A stretch of 35,090 nt of DNA from Chloroflexota bacterium. Lineage in GTDB: Bacteria; Chloroflexota; Anaerolineae; J102. The position numbers and the translations under genes are program-made. The notes under the pieces are model-generated. The model was not told the DNA's origin and searched no databases. It was given only the letters and a program-made list of their open reading frames with translations. Shown here one piece after another: positions 8,309-15,953 of this stretch (position 1 is its first letter; every line of letters begins with the position of its first letter). The stretch lies in contig JAADII010000112.1 of NCBI GenBank assembly GCA_013151415.1, positions 1 through 35,090 of the forward strand, in the 5' to 3' direction.

Positions 8309-8804
8309 TTACTCTTCACCGCTTTCCGACAGTGCAAACGAGATCACTTGCTCGCTTAGCCAGATGCCTCGCGAAACCATACGATCAATGGCGGCTCGCA
8401 TAGAAAGTGAATAACCCTCATGTTTTGCACGTAACAAAACTCCAATGGAACCCGTGACGTATAACCCATGCAATCTGGCCACGCGACGACCAACCATTTC
8501 ATCGATACAGACTGTGCGGACATTTTCATCCAATGCCAGTTGGATAACCGCGGCTTCTCCCTTGTCAAGTGTATTGAGCAGCACAGGAGAAATCACTAAG
8601 GGCTCAGTCCGCTTTTTCAGCCATGTTGCCGCTTGAAACTCGGCGACGGCAAACCATCGCCCCTCTCCCCCCCACGATTTCCTGTTGCACCTCATACGGA
8701 ACCCACACTCGCTCGTAGATTTGCAATACGCTCAAATCGCCCATTGCCGCCACAAGGGCAATGATTGGGCCGGTGTTGATGACGATCTCTCTGGTTTCAG
8801 GCAT
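8309..8804 (-). pseudogene. DUF3368 (PIN-like) toxin, split by a frameshift in a G run
   Basis: The two frames join into one DUF3368 protein. The first, from ATG 8804, reads MPETREIVINTGPIIALVAA up to EIVGG; the second continues EGRWFAVAEF, then LDKGEAAVIQLALDE, CIDEMVGRRVARLHGL, TGSIGVLLRAKHEG to the stop at 8309. The break falls in a run of seven G (minus strand; C at about 8668-8674): six G would restore one frame. The start overlaps the stop of the UPF0175 antitoxin, as expected for this toxin-antitoxin type. Asp and Glu of the PIN-like site (CIDE, GEA) remain. It could be an inactivated toxin, a phase-variable one, or a sequencing error. Confidence 0.8.
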
Positions 8805-9045
8805 TTTCAAGATCGGAGCGAAGTTCTTCTTCTTCGAGATCGATCATGGGCACACCATACTGATGGAGGCCAAGCAGAAACCTCACGCGATCAACACCCG
8901 CTAATTTTGCCGCCATCCCTGAAGATAGGCGTTTCATTTCGAACAACTTCACGGCCATAGCCATTTTGGCCTCTTGTTCGAATTCGGCCGGCGTTTTCTG
9001 TAGCGCATCCGGCAATAATTCGGGATATTGGATCACGATTTGCAT
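8797..9045 (-). CDS. UPF0175 family antitoxin
   Basis: An 82-residue protein with the UPF0175 layout: YPELLPDAL near the start, then EFEQEAKMAMAVKLFEMKRL, then SSGMAAKLAGVDRVRFLLGL, a helix-turn-helix-like segment, then the tail LHQYGVPMIDLEEEEL. These proteins pair with DUF3368 toxins, and here the toxin gene follows with an eight-base overlap. It probably neutralises the toxin and represses its own operon. The start is ATG 9045 with a weak AGAGAAAG upstream. The antitoxin is intact while the toxin is frameshifted. Confidence 0.82.
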   Translation of the reverse strand: MQIVIQYPELLPDALQKTPAEFEQEAKMAMAVKLFEMKRLSSGMAAKLAGVDRVRFLLGLHQYGVPMIDLEEEELRSDLENA

Positions 9046-9134
9046 AATGACTTTCTCTCAATTGATATTCCTAACTTCAGCTTCTCGGCGGGATTAATTC
9101 TCCTGATATCAATCATATTCGCACTACGACCATT

Positions 9135-9163
9135 CTGTCAAGTTGACTCAATAACCTTATAAT
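9135..9163 (+). promoter_or_regulatory. Candidate promoter of the GT2 gene
   Basis: CTGTCA (9135-9140), a 17-base spacer, and a perfect TATAAT (9158-9163). Transcription would begin near 9170, only about 12 bases before the start codon, giving a very short leader. Confidence 0.45.
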
Positions 9164-9181
9164 CTTTCTCTCTCTTGAGCC

Positions 9182-10081
9182 ATGTTATTCCATCCTGTAG
9201 CGCAATCCTCTCCCCTCCCCTCGGCTGCGGTGATCATCGTCAATTGGAACGGGAAAGAGTATCTGCGCGTGTGCCTGGATAGCCTGCGCAGGCAGACCCA
9301 CCCCAATTTCGAGATCATCGTAGTGGACAATGGCTCGACCGACGGCTCGGTGGAGATGCTGCGCGAGGATTATCCCGAAGTGCGGGTGTTGGAACTGGGG
9401 CGGAACTACGGCTTTGTGGTGGCCAGCAATCGCGGCGCGGCCCTGAGCGACGCCGACATCCTGGTTATGCTCAACAACGATACGGAAGCCGAACCGCAAT
9501 GGCTGGAAGCTCTCTGTCGCGCGCTGGCCAAACACCCCGAAGCCGGCAGCGCGGCTAGCAAGATGTTGCTCTTCGACCGCCGCGACACGCTACACTCGGC
9601 CGGCGACGCACTCGGCCCCGACTACATGCCCCGCAATCGCGGGGTGTGGGAAAAGGACGAAGGCCAATACGATGAGGATGTATGGGTGTTCGGGCCGTGC
9701 GGCGGCGCGGCCGCGTATCGACGCAGCATGTGGGAGCAATTGGGCGGCTTCGACGAACGGCTATTTATGTATCTCGAAGACGTGGACCTGGCCTGGCGCG
9801 CGCAAAACGCGGGCTGGAAATGCATCTTCGTTCCCGAAGCCCGCGTTTATCATCATCTTAGCGCGACCGGAGGCGGGGTTATCGCCAGTTATTATGTGGG
9901 CCGAAACACCATTTTGCTCCACCGCCGCTATCTCACGCCGCGGCAATGGCTACGCGCCCTCCCTGCACACGCTAAAGTCGCGTGGGATGCGCTACGCGCC
10001 TGGCGGGGGGAAGCGGCCCGAGCCAGGCTACGCGGGATCTGGCACGGCATACGCGGTGTGGAGGGAAAAACTCACGAATAG
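9182..10081 (+). CDS. GT2 family glycosyltransferase (rhamnosyltransferase-like)
   Basis: A 299-residue inverting GT-A glycosyltransferase of the WbbL/RfbF-like group, acting in the cytoplasm on nucleotide-sugar donors. The signature VVDNGSTDGS (residues 48-56) binds the nucleotide, LNNDTE (Asp100) takes the place of the DXD metal site, and GGFDERLFMYLEDVDLAWR is the acceptor-side ED motif typical of this group. The gene stands alone with its own promoter and converges on the ANTAR regulator. Rhamnose is a reasonable donor guess because rfbD is 0.9 kb upstream, but this is inference from proximity only. Confidence 0.85.
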   Translation: MLFHPVAQSSPLPSAAVIIVNWNGKEYLRVCLDSLRRQTHPNFEIIVVDNGSTDGSVEMLREDYPEVRVLELGRNYGFVVASNRGAALSDADILVMLNNDTEAEPQWLEALCRALAKHPEAGSAASKMLLFDRRDTLHSAGDALGPDYMPRNRGVWEKDEGQYDEDVWVFGPCGGAAAYRRSMWEQLGGFDERLFMYLEDVDLAWRAQNAGWKCIFVPEARVYHHLSATGGGVIASYYVGRNTILLHRRYLTPRQWLRALPAHAKVAWDALRAWRGEAARARLRGIWHGIRGVEGKTHE

Positions 10082-10122
10082 GGCAAAACGCGCATAGACG
10101 ACGCATCATGCGCAACAAACCT

Positions 10123-10734
10123 CTACCGTTCGCCGTTGATTTGGTGAGCCATGATAATGGCCTCGGCCACTTCGCGCATGGGTTTGCGGTAATTCATGGA
10201 TAGCTTCTGAATGCGACGAAAGGCCTCCGCCTCGGACATGCCGCGTTTGTCCATTAGCAGGCCTTTGGCCCGATCCACCAACTTGCGCGTCTCCAACGCC
10301 TCGCGCAGGCTATCGGCCTCTTTTTTCACCATCTTGAATTCTTCGAAACGAGCCAATGCGGTTTCGATGGCGGGGGCAAGGTCCGCTTCGGTGAAGGGTT
10401 TCACCAAATATCCCACCACGCCCGCCTCTCGTGCGCGCTCCACCAGATCGCGTTGGCTATAAGCGCTCAGCAAAAGCACCGGCGCGATGCCTTCTTCGGT
10501 CAGGATAGCGGCCGCATCCACGCCATCTGAGTCCTCTCCCTCGAATCGGATATCCATGATCACGAGATCCGGTTTTAGCTTACGCGCCAGTTCAATGGCG
10601 CTCACGCCGTCGCTGGCTTCGCCCACCACCAAATAACCCTGATTGGTCAACATTTCGCGCAGGTCGCGGCGGATCAGAGATTCGTCATCACAAATAATGA
10701 TGCGTTTTCGTTTGGACGATGATGTTTGGCTCAT
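10123..10734 (-). CDS. ANTAR-domain response regulator
   Basis: A 203-residue regulator with an N-terminal receiver domain (acidic pocket Asp16/Asp17, phospho-acceptor Asp61 in VIMDIRFEG, Ser90, Lys112 in YLVKPF), a short coiled linker (about residues 125-145), and a C-terminal ANTAR domain with AKGLLMDKRGMSEAEAFRRI and the VAEAI helix. ANTAR domains bind paired stem-loops in nascent RNA and act as antiterminators, so this is probably a post-initiation regulator like PdtaR or NasT. The ATG overlaps the kinase stop (ATGA), showing that the two are a cognate pair. No target RNA was identified in the window. Confidence 0.93.
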   Translation of the reverse strand: MSQTSSSKRKRIIICDDESLIRRDLREMLTNQGYLVVGEASDGVSAIELARKLKPDLVIMDIRFEGEDSDGVDAAAILTEEGIAPVLLLSAYSQRDLVERAREAGVVGYLVKPFTEADLAPAIETALARFEEFKMVKKEADSLREALETRKLVDRAKGLLMDKRGMSEAEAFRRIQKLSMNYRKPMREVAEAIIMAHQINGER

Positions 10735-12245
10735 GACTGGCCTCCAGAGATATTGGGAAAACACACCACGGCCTGGGTTCCGCCTCCAGGTCGGGAAGTG
10801 AGTTCGATTTCGCCTTTTAGATCATCGTGCACCAAGGTGCGCACGATGTCAAGACCAAGGCTGCTTTCGGATTCAAACGAAAATCCATTGGGCAAGCCCA
10901 GACCATTGTCTACGATGCGGAATTCCACCTGCTCGCCTCTATCATATAAGTACACCCATACCTGCCCTTGGATGCGCTTATCGAAACCATGTTCAATGGC
11001 GTTGAGCATTAGTTCGTTTACGACCAACGCGCAAATGGTGGCTTTGTTTGTGGGTAGGATGACATCATCGGCATGGACCAAGCCGATGCGAATGTCTTGC
11101 CCCGGGCCCACCGTGCTTTGCTGAAGATGGGCCAGGATGCGTCGGATTACATCGGCCAGATTGAGCGCATCCCCCTCGCCTTCGGAAAGAGATTCGTGGA
11201 TGACCGACATGCTGAGAATACGGTGAATGGCGTCTTGAAGCAATTGGCGAGCCTCCTCGGTTTGCGCGCGTCGGGCCTGGATGCGCATGATGGAGACCAG
11301 CATTTGTAAGTTGTTCTTAACCCGATGATGCATTTCTTTGAGCATCATGCCTTTCACGCGCAGCTCTTGGGCTTTGCGCCGCGTTTCGGTGGCGTCGGTC
11401 ACCAAAATGAGGGCGCCATAACGGTGGGGGTGTTTGCGCCAAAACTGAACGCGCTCGCCAAAACTGAGATCGGGCGGCCCCAAAAGCGGCGCCACCCGGC
11501 GCAATAGGATGCGTCGGCGCACCGTTTCTTCGCTGAACACGCATTGTTTATTATTCCAGGCGCGTTGCACCAGTTCGAGATCGCCCGCGGCCACCTCATC
11601 CAATGTGCGTCCGCGTAAATCGTCCAAATAGCCCAAGCGCCGATAAATGTTATTGGCCTGACCGCTGAGATAACGGTAACGCGCGGCGTGATCGACAAAG
11701 ACGATGCCGTCTTGCTCGCGGAAAGGCGGGAGGTTTTCGGCGCCGTCGATCATCCCTTCGGCCACCAGGTTGAGAAAACGCGACAAAGCCCTTTGGAACG
11801 CGGGATCGCGCCGGCGATGGCGTTCTCGTTCGATGGCGTTGGTGTAGACGGCCATGGCGGCCATGGGTTTCTTGCGCGCATCAAAGATTGGCCACACCTG
11901 TTGGCGCACTTCCGGCCCCTGTTCGGGAGACATCGACACGACGCGTTGGCTGCGCAGACCATTGGCCACGGCCGCGCCCAACCAGCGCCGTTCGTGACGA
12001 TGATAACAACGCCCCACCGGTGAAGTTCCGTAAAGCGAGGCCATGGAATGCGGTTGCGCATGAATGGCCACGCAGAATTGATCGCCTTCCCCTGGCGTGA
12101 GCAAAAACACGTCGGATCGGGACACATCGGCCGCCAGCGAGAGCGCCGCGCGTACGCGTTCCAACTTTTCCCGATCCTTTTCAGATAACGACTTAATCCG
12201 GCGGCGCCAGATTCGGTCGGCGATATGAAAGTGCTTGTGAGTCAC
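10731..12245 (-). CDS. PdtaS-like sensor histidine kinase (HisKA_2)
   Basis: A 504-residue soluble kinase; no membrane span was seen. Residues about 20-175 form a GAF-like sensor region, residues about 180-290 a PAS-like domain ([20 protein letters not shown]), and then HisKA_2 with [14 protein letters not shown] (phospho-acceptor His306 or His307) and a HATPase domain with [12 protein letters not shown] (N box), VDNGLGLP (G1) and SSLGLDIV. This is the architecture of PdtaS and of kinases that pair with ANTAR regulators, and the partner is encoded immediately downstream with an ATGA overlap. The signal is unknown. tRNA-Pro and its terminator lie just upstream. Confidence 0.9.
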   Translation of the reverse strand: MTHKHFHIADRIWRRRIKSLSEKDREKLERVRAALSLAADVSRSDVFLLTPGEGDQFCVAIHAQPHSMASLYGTSPVGRCYHRHERRWLGAAVANGLRSQRVVSMSPEQGPEVRQQVWPIFDARKKPMAAMAVYTNAIERERHRRRDPAFQRALSRFLNLVAEGMIDGAENLPPFREQDGIVFVDHAARYRYLSGQANNIYRRLGYLDDLRGRTLDEVAAGDLELVQRAWNNKQCVFSEETVRRRILLRRVAPLLGPPDLSFGERVQFWRKHPHRYGALILVTDATETRRKAQELRVKGMMLKEMHHRVKNNLQMLVSIMRIQARRAQTEEARQLLQDAIHRILSMSVIHESLSEGEGDALNLADVIRRILAHLQQSTVGPGQDIRIGLVHADDVILPTNKATICALVVNELMLNAIEHGFDKRIQGQVWVYLYDRGEQVEFRIVDNGLGLPNGFSFESESSLGLDIVRTLVHDDLKGEIELTSRPGGGTQAVVCFPNISGGQS

Positions 12246-12282
12246 GGTGATCTTCTTTGATCGACAAACGCGCAGGGGGTGT

Positions 12283-12318
12283 AAAAAGGCGGGCCGATGG
12301 CTGGTTGACCATCGGCCC
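12283..12318 (-). terminator. Intrinsic terminator after tRNA-Pro
   Basis: On the minus strand GGGCCGATGG (12318-12309) pairs perfectly with CCATCGGCCC (12300-12291) around an eight-base loop and is followed by GCCTTTTT. It lies between the tRNA and the histidine kinase. Confidence 0.85.
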
Positions 12319-12321
12319 GGC

Positions 12322-12398
12322 TGGTCGGGGCGGGGCGATTTGAACGCCCGACCTCTTGAACCCCATTCAAGCGCGCTACCGAACTGCGCTACGCCCCG
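12322..12398 (-). tRNA. tRNA-Pro (GGG anticodon), CCA encoded
   Basis: The cloverleaf folds cleanly by hand: acceptor stem CGGGGCG/CGCCCCG, D stem GCGC/GCGC with AGTTCGGTA loop, anticodon stem CTTGA/TCAAG with loop ATGGGGT (anticodon GGG), variable AGGTC, T stem GGGCG/CGCCC with TTCAAAT loop, then discriminator A and an encoded CCA. GGG decodes CCC and CCU proline codons. Confidence 0.97.
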
Positions 12399-12410
12399 AC
12401 GGCGACTCTA

Positions 12411-12439
12411 AGTATACTCGAGACGCACTCGTTTTGCAA
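12411..12439 (-). promoter_or_regulatory. Promoter of tRNA-Pro
   Basis: On the minus strand TTGCAA (12439-12434), a 17-base spacer, and TATACT (12416-12411). The expected start, near 12404, is a few bases before the mature 5' end of the tRNA. Confidence 0.65.
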
Positions 12440-12490
12440 ATTTTGGGCCGAACTGTGTGCGTGGAGTTTGCTCCTGGTGAAAATTGGCTA

Positions 12491-12519
12491 TTGATCTTCT
12501 TTACACACTTGTGTAAAAT
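12491..12519 (+). promoter_or_regulatory. Candidate spoVS promoter with a nested palindrome (possible operator)
   Basis: TTGATC (12491-12496), a 17-base spacer, and TAAAAT (12514-12519). The palindrome TTTACACA-CT-TGTGTAAA at 12500-12517 fills the spacer and reaches into the -10 box, which is where a repressor operator would sit. The transcript would have a leader of about 150 bases before the spoVS start at 12677; I see no clear gene in that leader. Confidence 0.5.
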
Positions 12520-12676
12520 GTATGGGCAGCCAACGCCTGTCTCCTGGCATCGTTGACGCTCTTGTCGTCACTGTTTACATCATCGAGTGTTTTTTATTGT
12601 GGTTTGGCCGACGCCCGGTTCGATGCTCGGCGAACTGCACATTCATGCCTCTGTAGGTGGAGGAGGAGCAGGCCTC

Positions 12677-12982
12677 ATGGAGGTCATCAAAGTATCAGCC
12701 CGATCCCGTTCCACCGCCGTCGCCGGGGCTATTGCCGGCGTGATCCGCGAGCATCAGTTGGCGGAAGTGCAGGCCATTGGGGCCAGCGCTGTTAATCAAG
12801 CGGTCAAGGCGATCGCCATTGCTCGCGGTTATCTACGCGAGGATGGTTTAGCCATCACTTGCGTGCCCACATTTCGCGAGGTGGATATCCAGGGATTGGA
12901 GCGAACCGCGGTGCGTTTCACGGTTTGGGTGTTAGAGTCGGAACATTTTCCGCCATCCGTCCGCTTCGAGACGACTTCGTAA
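12677..12982 (+). CDS. spoVS: Stage V sporulation protein S (SpoVS) family protein
   Basis: A 101-residue protein; the family is about 86 residues. It begins MEVIKVSARSRSTAVAGAIA and continues EVQAIGASAVNQAVKAIAIA, the SpoVS signature, with an Alba-like fold proposed to bind nucleic acid. In Bacillus it acts at a late sporulation step, but it is widespread in non-spore-formers such as Thermus and Chloroflexota, so no sporulation is implied here. The start was chosen for the GGAGGAG eight bases upstream and the fit to the family; the frame is open further upstream. The tail after FTVWVLE is slightly longer than usual. Confidence 0.92.
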   Translation: MEVIKVSARSRSTAVAGAIAGVIREHQLAEVQAIGASAVNQAVKAIAIARGYLREDGLAITCVPTFREVDIQGLERTAVRFTVWVLESEHFPPSVRFETTS

Positions 12983-12983
12983 C

Positions 12984-13994
12984 TTAAAGGTTGTTCAACG
13001 CCCTTTGCCAATTGGCGTCTTGCTGGCCAGGGATAAAGGGTGCATAGAACGTCATGCGGTCGAGCAAACCTTCATAGCGTTGGTGGACGCGCGCGCTGAT
13101 TTCGCTCCACGTTCCTTCGACTGCAAAGACGCGAATCATCTCGTCGCTAATAAGCGCGGGCATTTCGTCCCACCGTTGGCGGATGGCCAGACGCGCCAAT
13201 CTGTCTGTCAGCTCGCCCCAACCATGCTGTTCGAGCACTGGTCGATAAGTGGGCGTGGAGGCGTAAAAGCTAATTTGCGCGCGTACATTTTCGCGCATTT
13301 GCGCTCGTTCCGCGTCATTGTCGCCCACCACCACAAAAATCGTGGCGCTAAACTCGATCTCGTCGAGTTTACGCGAGGCTTTGGCCGCGCCGGCCGCGAC
13401 CCAGGGCCGGATATGTTGGCGAAGATATTCGGGCGTGTGGAAAGGGTGCACATGAAAGCCATCGCATAGTTCGCCCGCCAATTCGCACAAGCCGCGATTG
13501 ACTCCGGCGATGTAAATGGGGATGTGTGGGTGTTCGATGGGCCCGGGGTTGAAAAAGGGCGACATTAAAGTCATTTTGTAGAACTTGCCGCGAAAGTTGA
13601 GCCTGCCCCCGTGCTGCCATACATCCCAAATATGACGCAGGGCCAGTATGTATTCTCGCAGCCGCGCCACAGGTTTGCCCCAGGGCATGGCGAAACGCCG
13701 TTCGATATGCGGTTTGATCTGCGTGCCCAAGCCCAAAATGAAGCGCCCTTGGCTGTAGCGGGCCATGTCCCAGGTCGCGTAGGCTGTGTGCATAGGGCTG
13801 CGCGCAAAGGCCACCGCGATGGCCGTGCCCAACCGAATGTCGGAAGTGCATTCCGCGGCCAACGCCAGTTGCAGAAAGGGATCGTGTCGGGTTTCGGGCG
13901 CCCAGAGCGCGTCGAAGCCGAGCGATTCCGCGGCCGATGCGATTCGCTTGATTTCGTGAATGTCATCGGCTTCGAGGACAACGTCGAATTTCAT
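12984..13994 (-). CDS. LLM-class F420-dependent oxidoreductase
   Basis: A 336-residue TIM-barrel flavin/F420 oxidoreductase of the luciferase-like superfamily. Visible parts are MKFDVVLEADDI at the start, AESLGFDALWAPETRHDPFL, IRLGTAIAVAFARSPM, the GRFILGLGTQIKPHIERRF segment found in the TIGR03617-like subgroup, and HPHIPIYIAGVN. The substrate is unknown. I chose ATG 13994, where family members start, although the frame is open to 14111; there is no obvious ribosome binding site. The upstream region holds four CTGTGG words and a perfect DnaA box. It probably uses coenzyme F420, but FMN cannot be excluded. Confidence 0.87.
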   Translation of the reverse strand: MKFDVVLEADDIHEIKRIASAAESLGFDALWAPETRHDPFLQLALAAECTSDIRLGTAIAVAFARSPMHTAYATWDMARYSQGRFILGLGTQIKPHIERRFAMPWGKPVARLREYILALRHIWDVWQHGGRLNFRGKFYKMTLMSPFFNPGPIEHPHIPIYIAGVNRGLCELAGELCDGFHVHPFHTPEYLRQHIRPWVAAGAAKASRKLDEIEFSATIFVVVGDNDAERAQMRENVRAQISFYASTPTYRPVLEQHGWGELTDRLARLAIRQRWDEMPALISDEMIRVFAVEGTWSEISARVHQRYEGLLDRMTFYAPFIPGQQDANWQRALNNL

Positions 13995-14005
13995 GGAAGA
14001 TGGGC

Positions 14006-14014
14006 TGTGGATAA
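14006..14014. promoter_or_regulatory. Perfect DnaA-box 9-mer
   Basis: TGTGGATAA, the reverse complement of TTATCCACA, upstream of the LLM gene. Three further CTGTGG words follow at 14017, 14037 and 14061, within 62 bases. It could be a DnaA regulatory site or chance (about 0.3 expected per window of this size). Confidence 0.35.
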
Positions 14015-14077
14015 CTCTGTGGAAAAAGTGGGGGATCTGTGGGTGTTTTTTGTGTATGGTCTGTGGGAGAACGAAAC

Positions 14078-14830
14078 TTATTGATTGACGGGGATGTCGA
14101 TGAACTCCCATGAGAGACCAAATCGCGCTTCGAGATGCCGGGCCAAAGCCTGCACGCCCAGGGTTTCGGTGGCGTAATGACCGCCGTAGATCACGTTCAT
14201 GCCCAGTTCCGCGGGCATGTGCACCATGGTGTAATCGGTCTCGCCGGTGATCATGGCGTCGCAGCCCCGTTCATGGGCCTCCTCCAGGCTGCGGATGGCA
14301 TTGCCTGAGCACACGGCCACGCGTCGCACGCGCGCCGGCCCGAACGCGTCCACGCGCAAGGGCGGGCCGATGGTTTCGCCGAATCGTTGCACCAGCTCCT
14401 CGAATGTGAGCAAGCCGATGGGTTCGGCAATGACGCCGATGTCTCGCCCTTTGTAATTGAAATAGGCGTCGGCGGCCTCCAGTTCCAGCAAACGGCACAG
14501 TTCGGCGTTATTGCCCAAGGTGGGGTGACAATCGAGAGCCAGATGTGCGGCGTAGAGATTGAGATCAGCCTGGATGAAGCGTCGCACCTTGCGGCCAAAA
14601 GCGCCGGCAATGCGTTTCGGCCCGCCCCAAAAGACGCCGTGATGCACGATGAGCATGTCTGCGCCTATTTCCAAGGCGCGATCAATGGCGGGATGCGCGG
14701 CGTCTACGGCCACGGCCAGTTTGTTCACTTTATCCCGACCTTCGATCTGCAAGCCTTGCGGGCCGTAGTCGGGAATAAGGCGGATTTCCAAAAGCTCGTC
14801 GAGGTATTGCACTAACTCATCGCGTTTCAT
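14078..14830 (-). CDS. Nif3-like dinuclear metal center protein (YbgI/YqfO family)
   Basis: A 250-residue protein of the NIF3/DUF34 family, which forms hexameric rings with two metals per subunit. Metal-binding motifs are visible: LIVHHGVFW near residue 60, AAHLALDCHPTLGNN near residue 94, and the C-terminal GGHYATETLG with a His and Glu. The core folds SGNAI and DAMITGE are also typical. The family has been linked to metal homeostasis and annotated as GTP cyclohydrolase 1 type 2, but its true reaction is unsettled. The gene ends 84 bases before the LLM gene and starts five bases before the stop of the restriction endonuclease. Confidence 0.92.
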   Translation of the reverse strand: MKRDELVQYLDELLEIRLIPDYGPQGLQIEGRDKVNKLAVAVDAAHPAIDRALEIGADMLIVHHGVFWGGPKRIAGAFGRKVRRFIQADLNLYAAHLALDCHPTLGNNAELCRLLELEAADAYFNYKGRDIGVIAEPIGLLTFEELVQRFGETIGPPLRVDAFGPARVRRVAVCSGNAIRSLEEAHERGCDAMITGETDYTMVHMPAELGMNVIYGGHYATETLGVQALARHLEARFGLSWEFIDIPVNQ

Positions 14831-14834
14831 GATT

Positions 14835-15953
14835 TCATATCCCTTTAAGCAGTTCAGCCCATCTTCTACGATGATGAATATCCGATTGAACCCTGTCTAG
14901 TTCGCGTCCGATCTCGTCGAGCAACTCTACGCGCCCTTCTTCTCCCAATAGAATCAAGATTCCTTCGGCAAATTCGAAGAAGTCGGTGATATAGACATTT
15001 TGTCCACTGGTGAATTCCGATGCGATTCGCTTCTCTATTGCCTCGCCGGTTTCTTCGCGAATACCGGCCTGAGCAATGAAGAGTATCTCCGTAATGCGTT
15101 GGGCGCGTGCATGCTCCAATTTTGTATCAATCTGGATTAGGGTCAACTCCCTATCTTTGACTTCCACCAGCAATACGATGCGTTCATCTCGCCAACATTC
15201 GATATCCGCCAACATGCCGGAGGTTCCGTTAGGAGCATTTACTTTAGCTCGCCTGACTTCATCAAACAGTCGAAACCGTCGTCCGATGGTTCGAAATAGC
15301 GCCGTGCATACCGTTTCCAGTCTATCTCCTCCAGAAGTTTCGCCGATAAAGTCTCGAATCAGATTCCTGGTTTGTTCAAGACGAATTCTACTCGGTGTGG
15401 GGTACACGACGCTCACATCGCTCAAGAGACGATATATTTCGATAAGCACTTGATCGAAAACGAGTCGCGTGAACGTTTCGTCCTGTGTGTTTTCCACAGT
15501 CTCAAGCACGTACACTAATTTGTCCCAATCTTTTTTCGCCTTTTGTTGTGTGCGATACTCGGGTGTGACGGCCGGAACCCGCACCGGATTGTTTACGTAA
15601 GGTTCCGGTGATCCTCCCAAAACGCGATCATTGGTTCTATCAAAGGGCACAATCACCGAATGGGCGAGAGTGCGGGCATCGAATGCTCCGGGTCCGCCAT
15701 ACGCCGCCTGCAAAGACCGCGAATCCAACTCGGGATTCACGCATTTTGCAAGAAGCTGTGTTGGGAGAACGTAATGATACGTTTTGGTTCTGCACGTCAA
15801 TGAATCTCGAATATAGGCCAGAAGCCTTTTATGCTCTTCTTGTTGCAAAACATCCATGAGCGGACGTTCCTGAGCCGATTCAATGAGGGCCCTCCATCGC
15901 TGCTCAAGGTATTGCTTGCAATTGGCGATAAATGTTTGCTGGGGAGTCTTCAT
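14835..15953 (-). CDS. SacI-like Type II restriction endonuclease
   Basis: A 372-residue protein resembling the RE_SacI family: RDSLTCRTKTYHYVLPTQLL, FDARTLAHSVIVPFDR and VLGGSPEPYVNNPVRVP are conserved blocks of that family as I remember it. A PD-(D/E)xK-type core is visible as Asp250 in MLADIECW and Glu264-Val-Lys266 in LLVEVKDREL. SacI itself cuts GAGCTC; the target here cannot be read from sequence. ATG 15953 was chosen because the methylase stop (15904) overlaps it by 50 bases, coupling the pair, and the family begins near KTPQQTFIANCKQYL. Family call is good but not certain. Confidence 0.77.
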   Translation of the reverse strand: MKTPQQTFIANCKQYLEQRWRALIESAQERPLMDVLQQEEHKRLLAYIRDSLTCRTKTYHYVLPTQLLAKCVNPELDSRSLQAAYGGPGAFDARTLAHSVIVPFDRTNDRVLGGSPEPYVNNPVRVPAVTPEYRTQQKAKKDWDKLVYVLETVENTQDETFTRLVFDQVLIEIYRLLSDVSVVYPTPSRIRLEQTRNLIRDFIGETSGGDRLETVCTALFRTIGRRFRLFDEVRRAKVNAPNGTSGMLADIECWRDERIVLLVEVKDRELTLIQIDTKLEHARAQRITEILFIAQAGIREETGEAIEKRIASEFTSGQNVYITDFFEFAEGILILLGEEGRVELLDEIGRELDRVQSDIHHRRRWAELLKGI

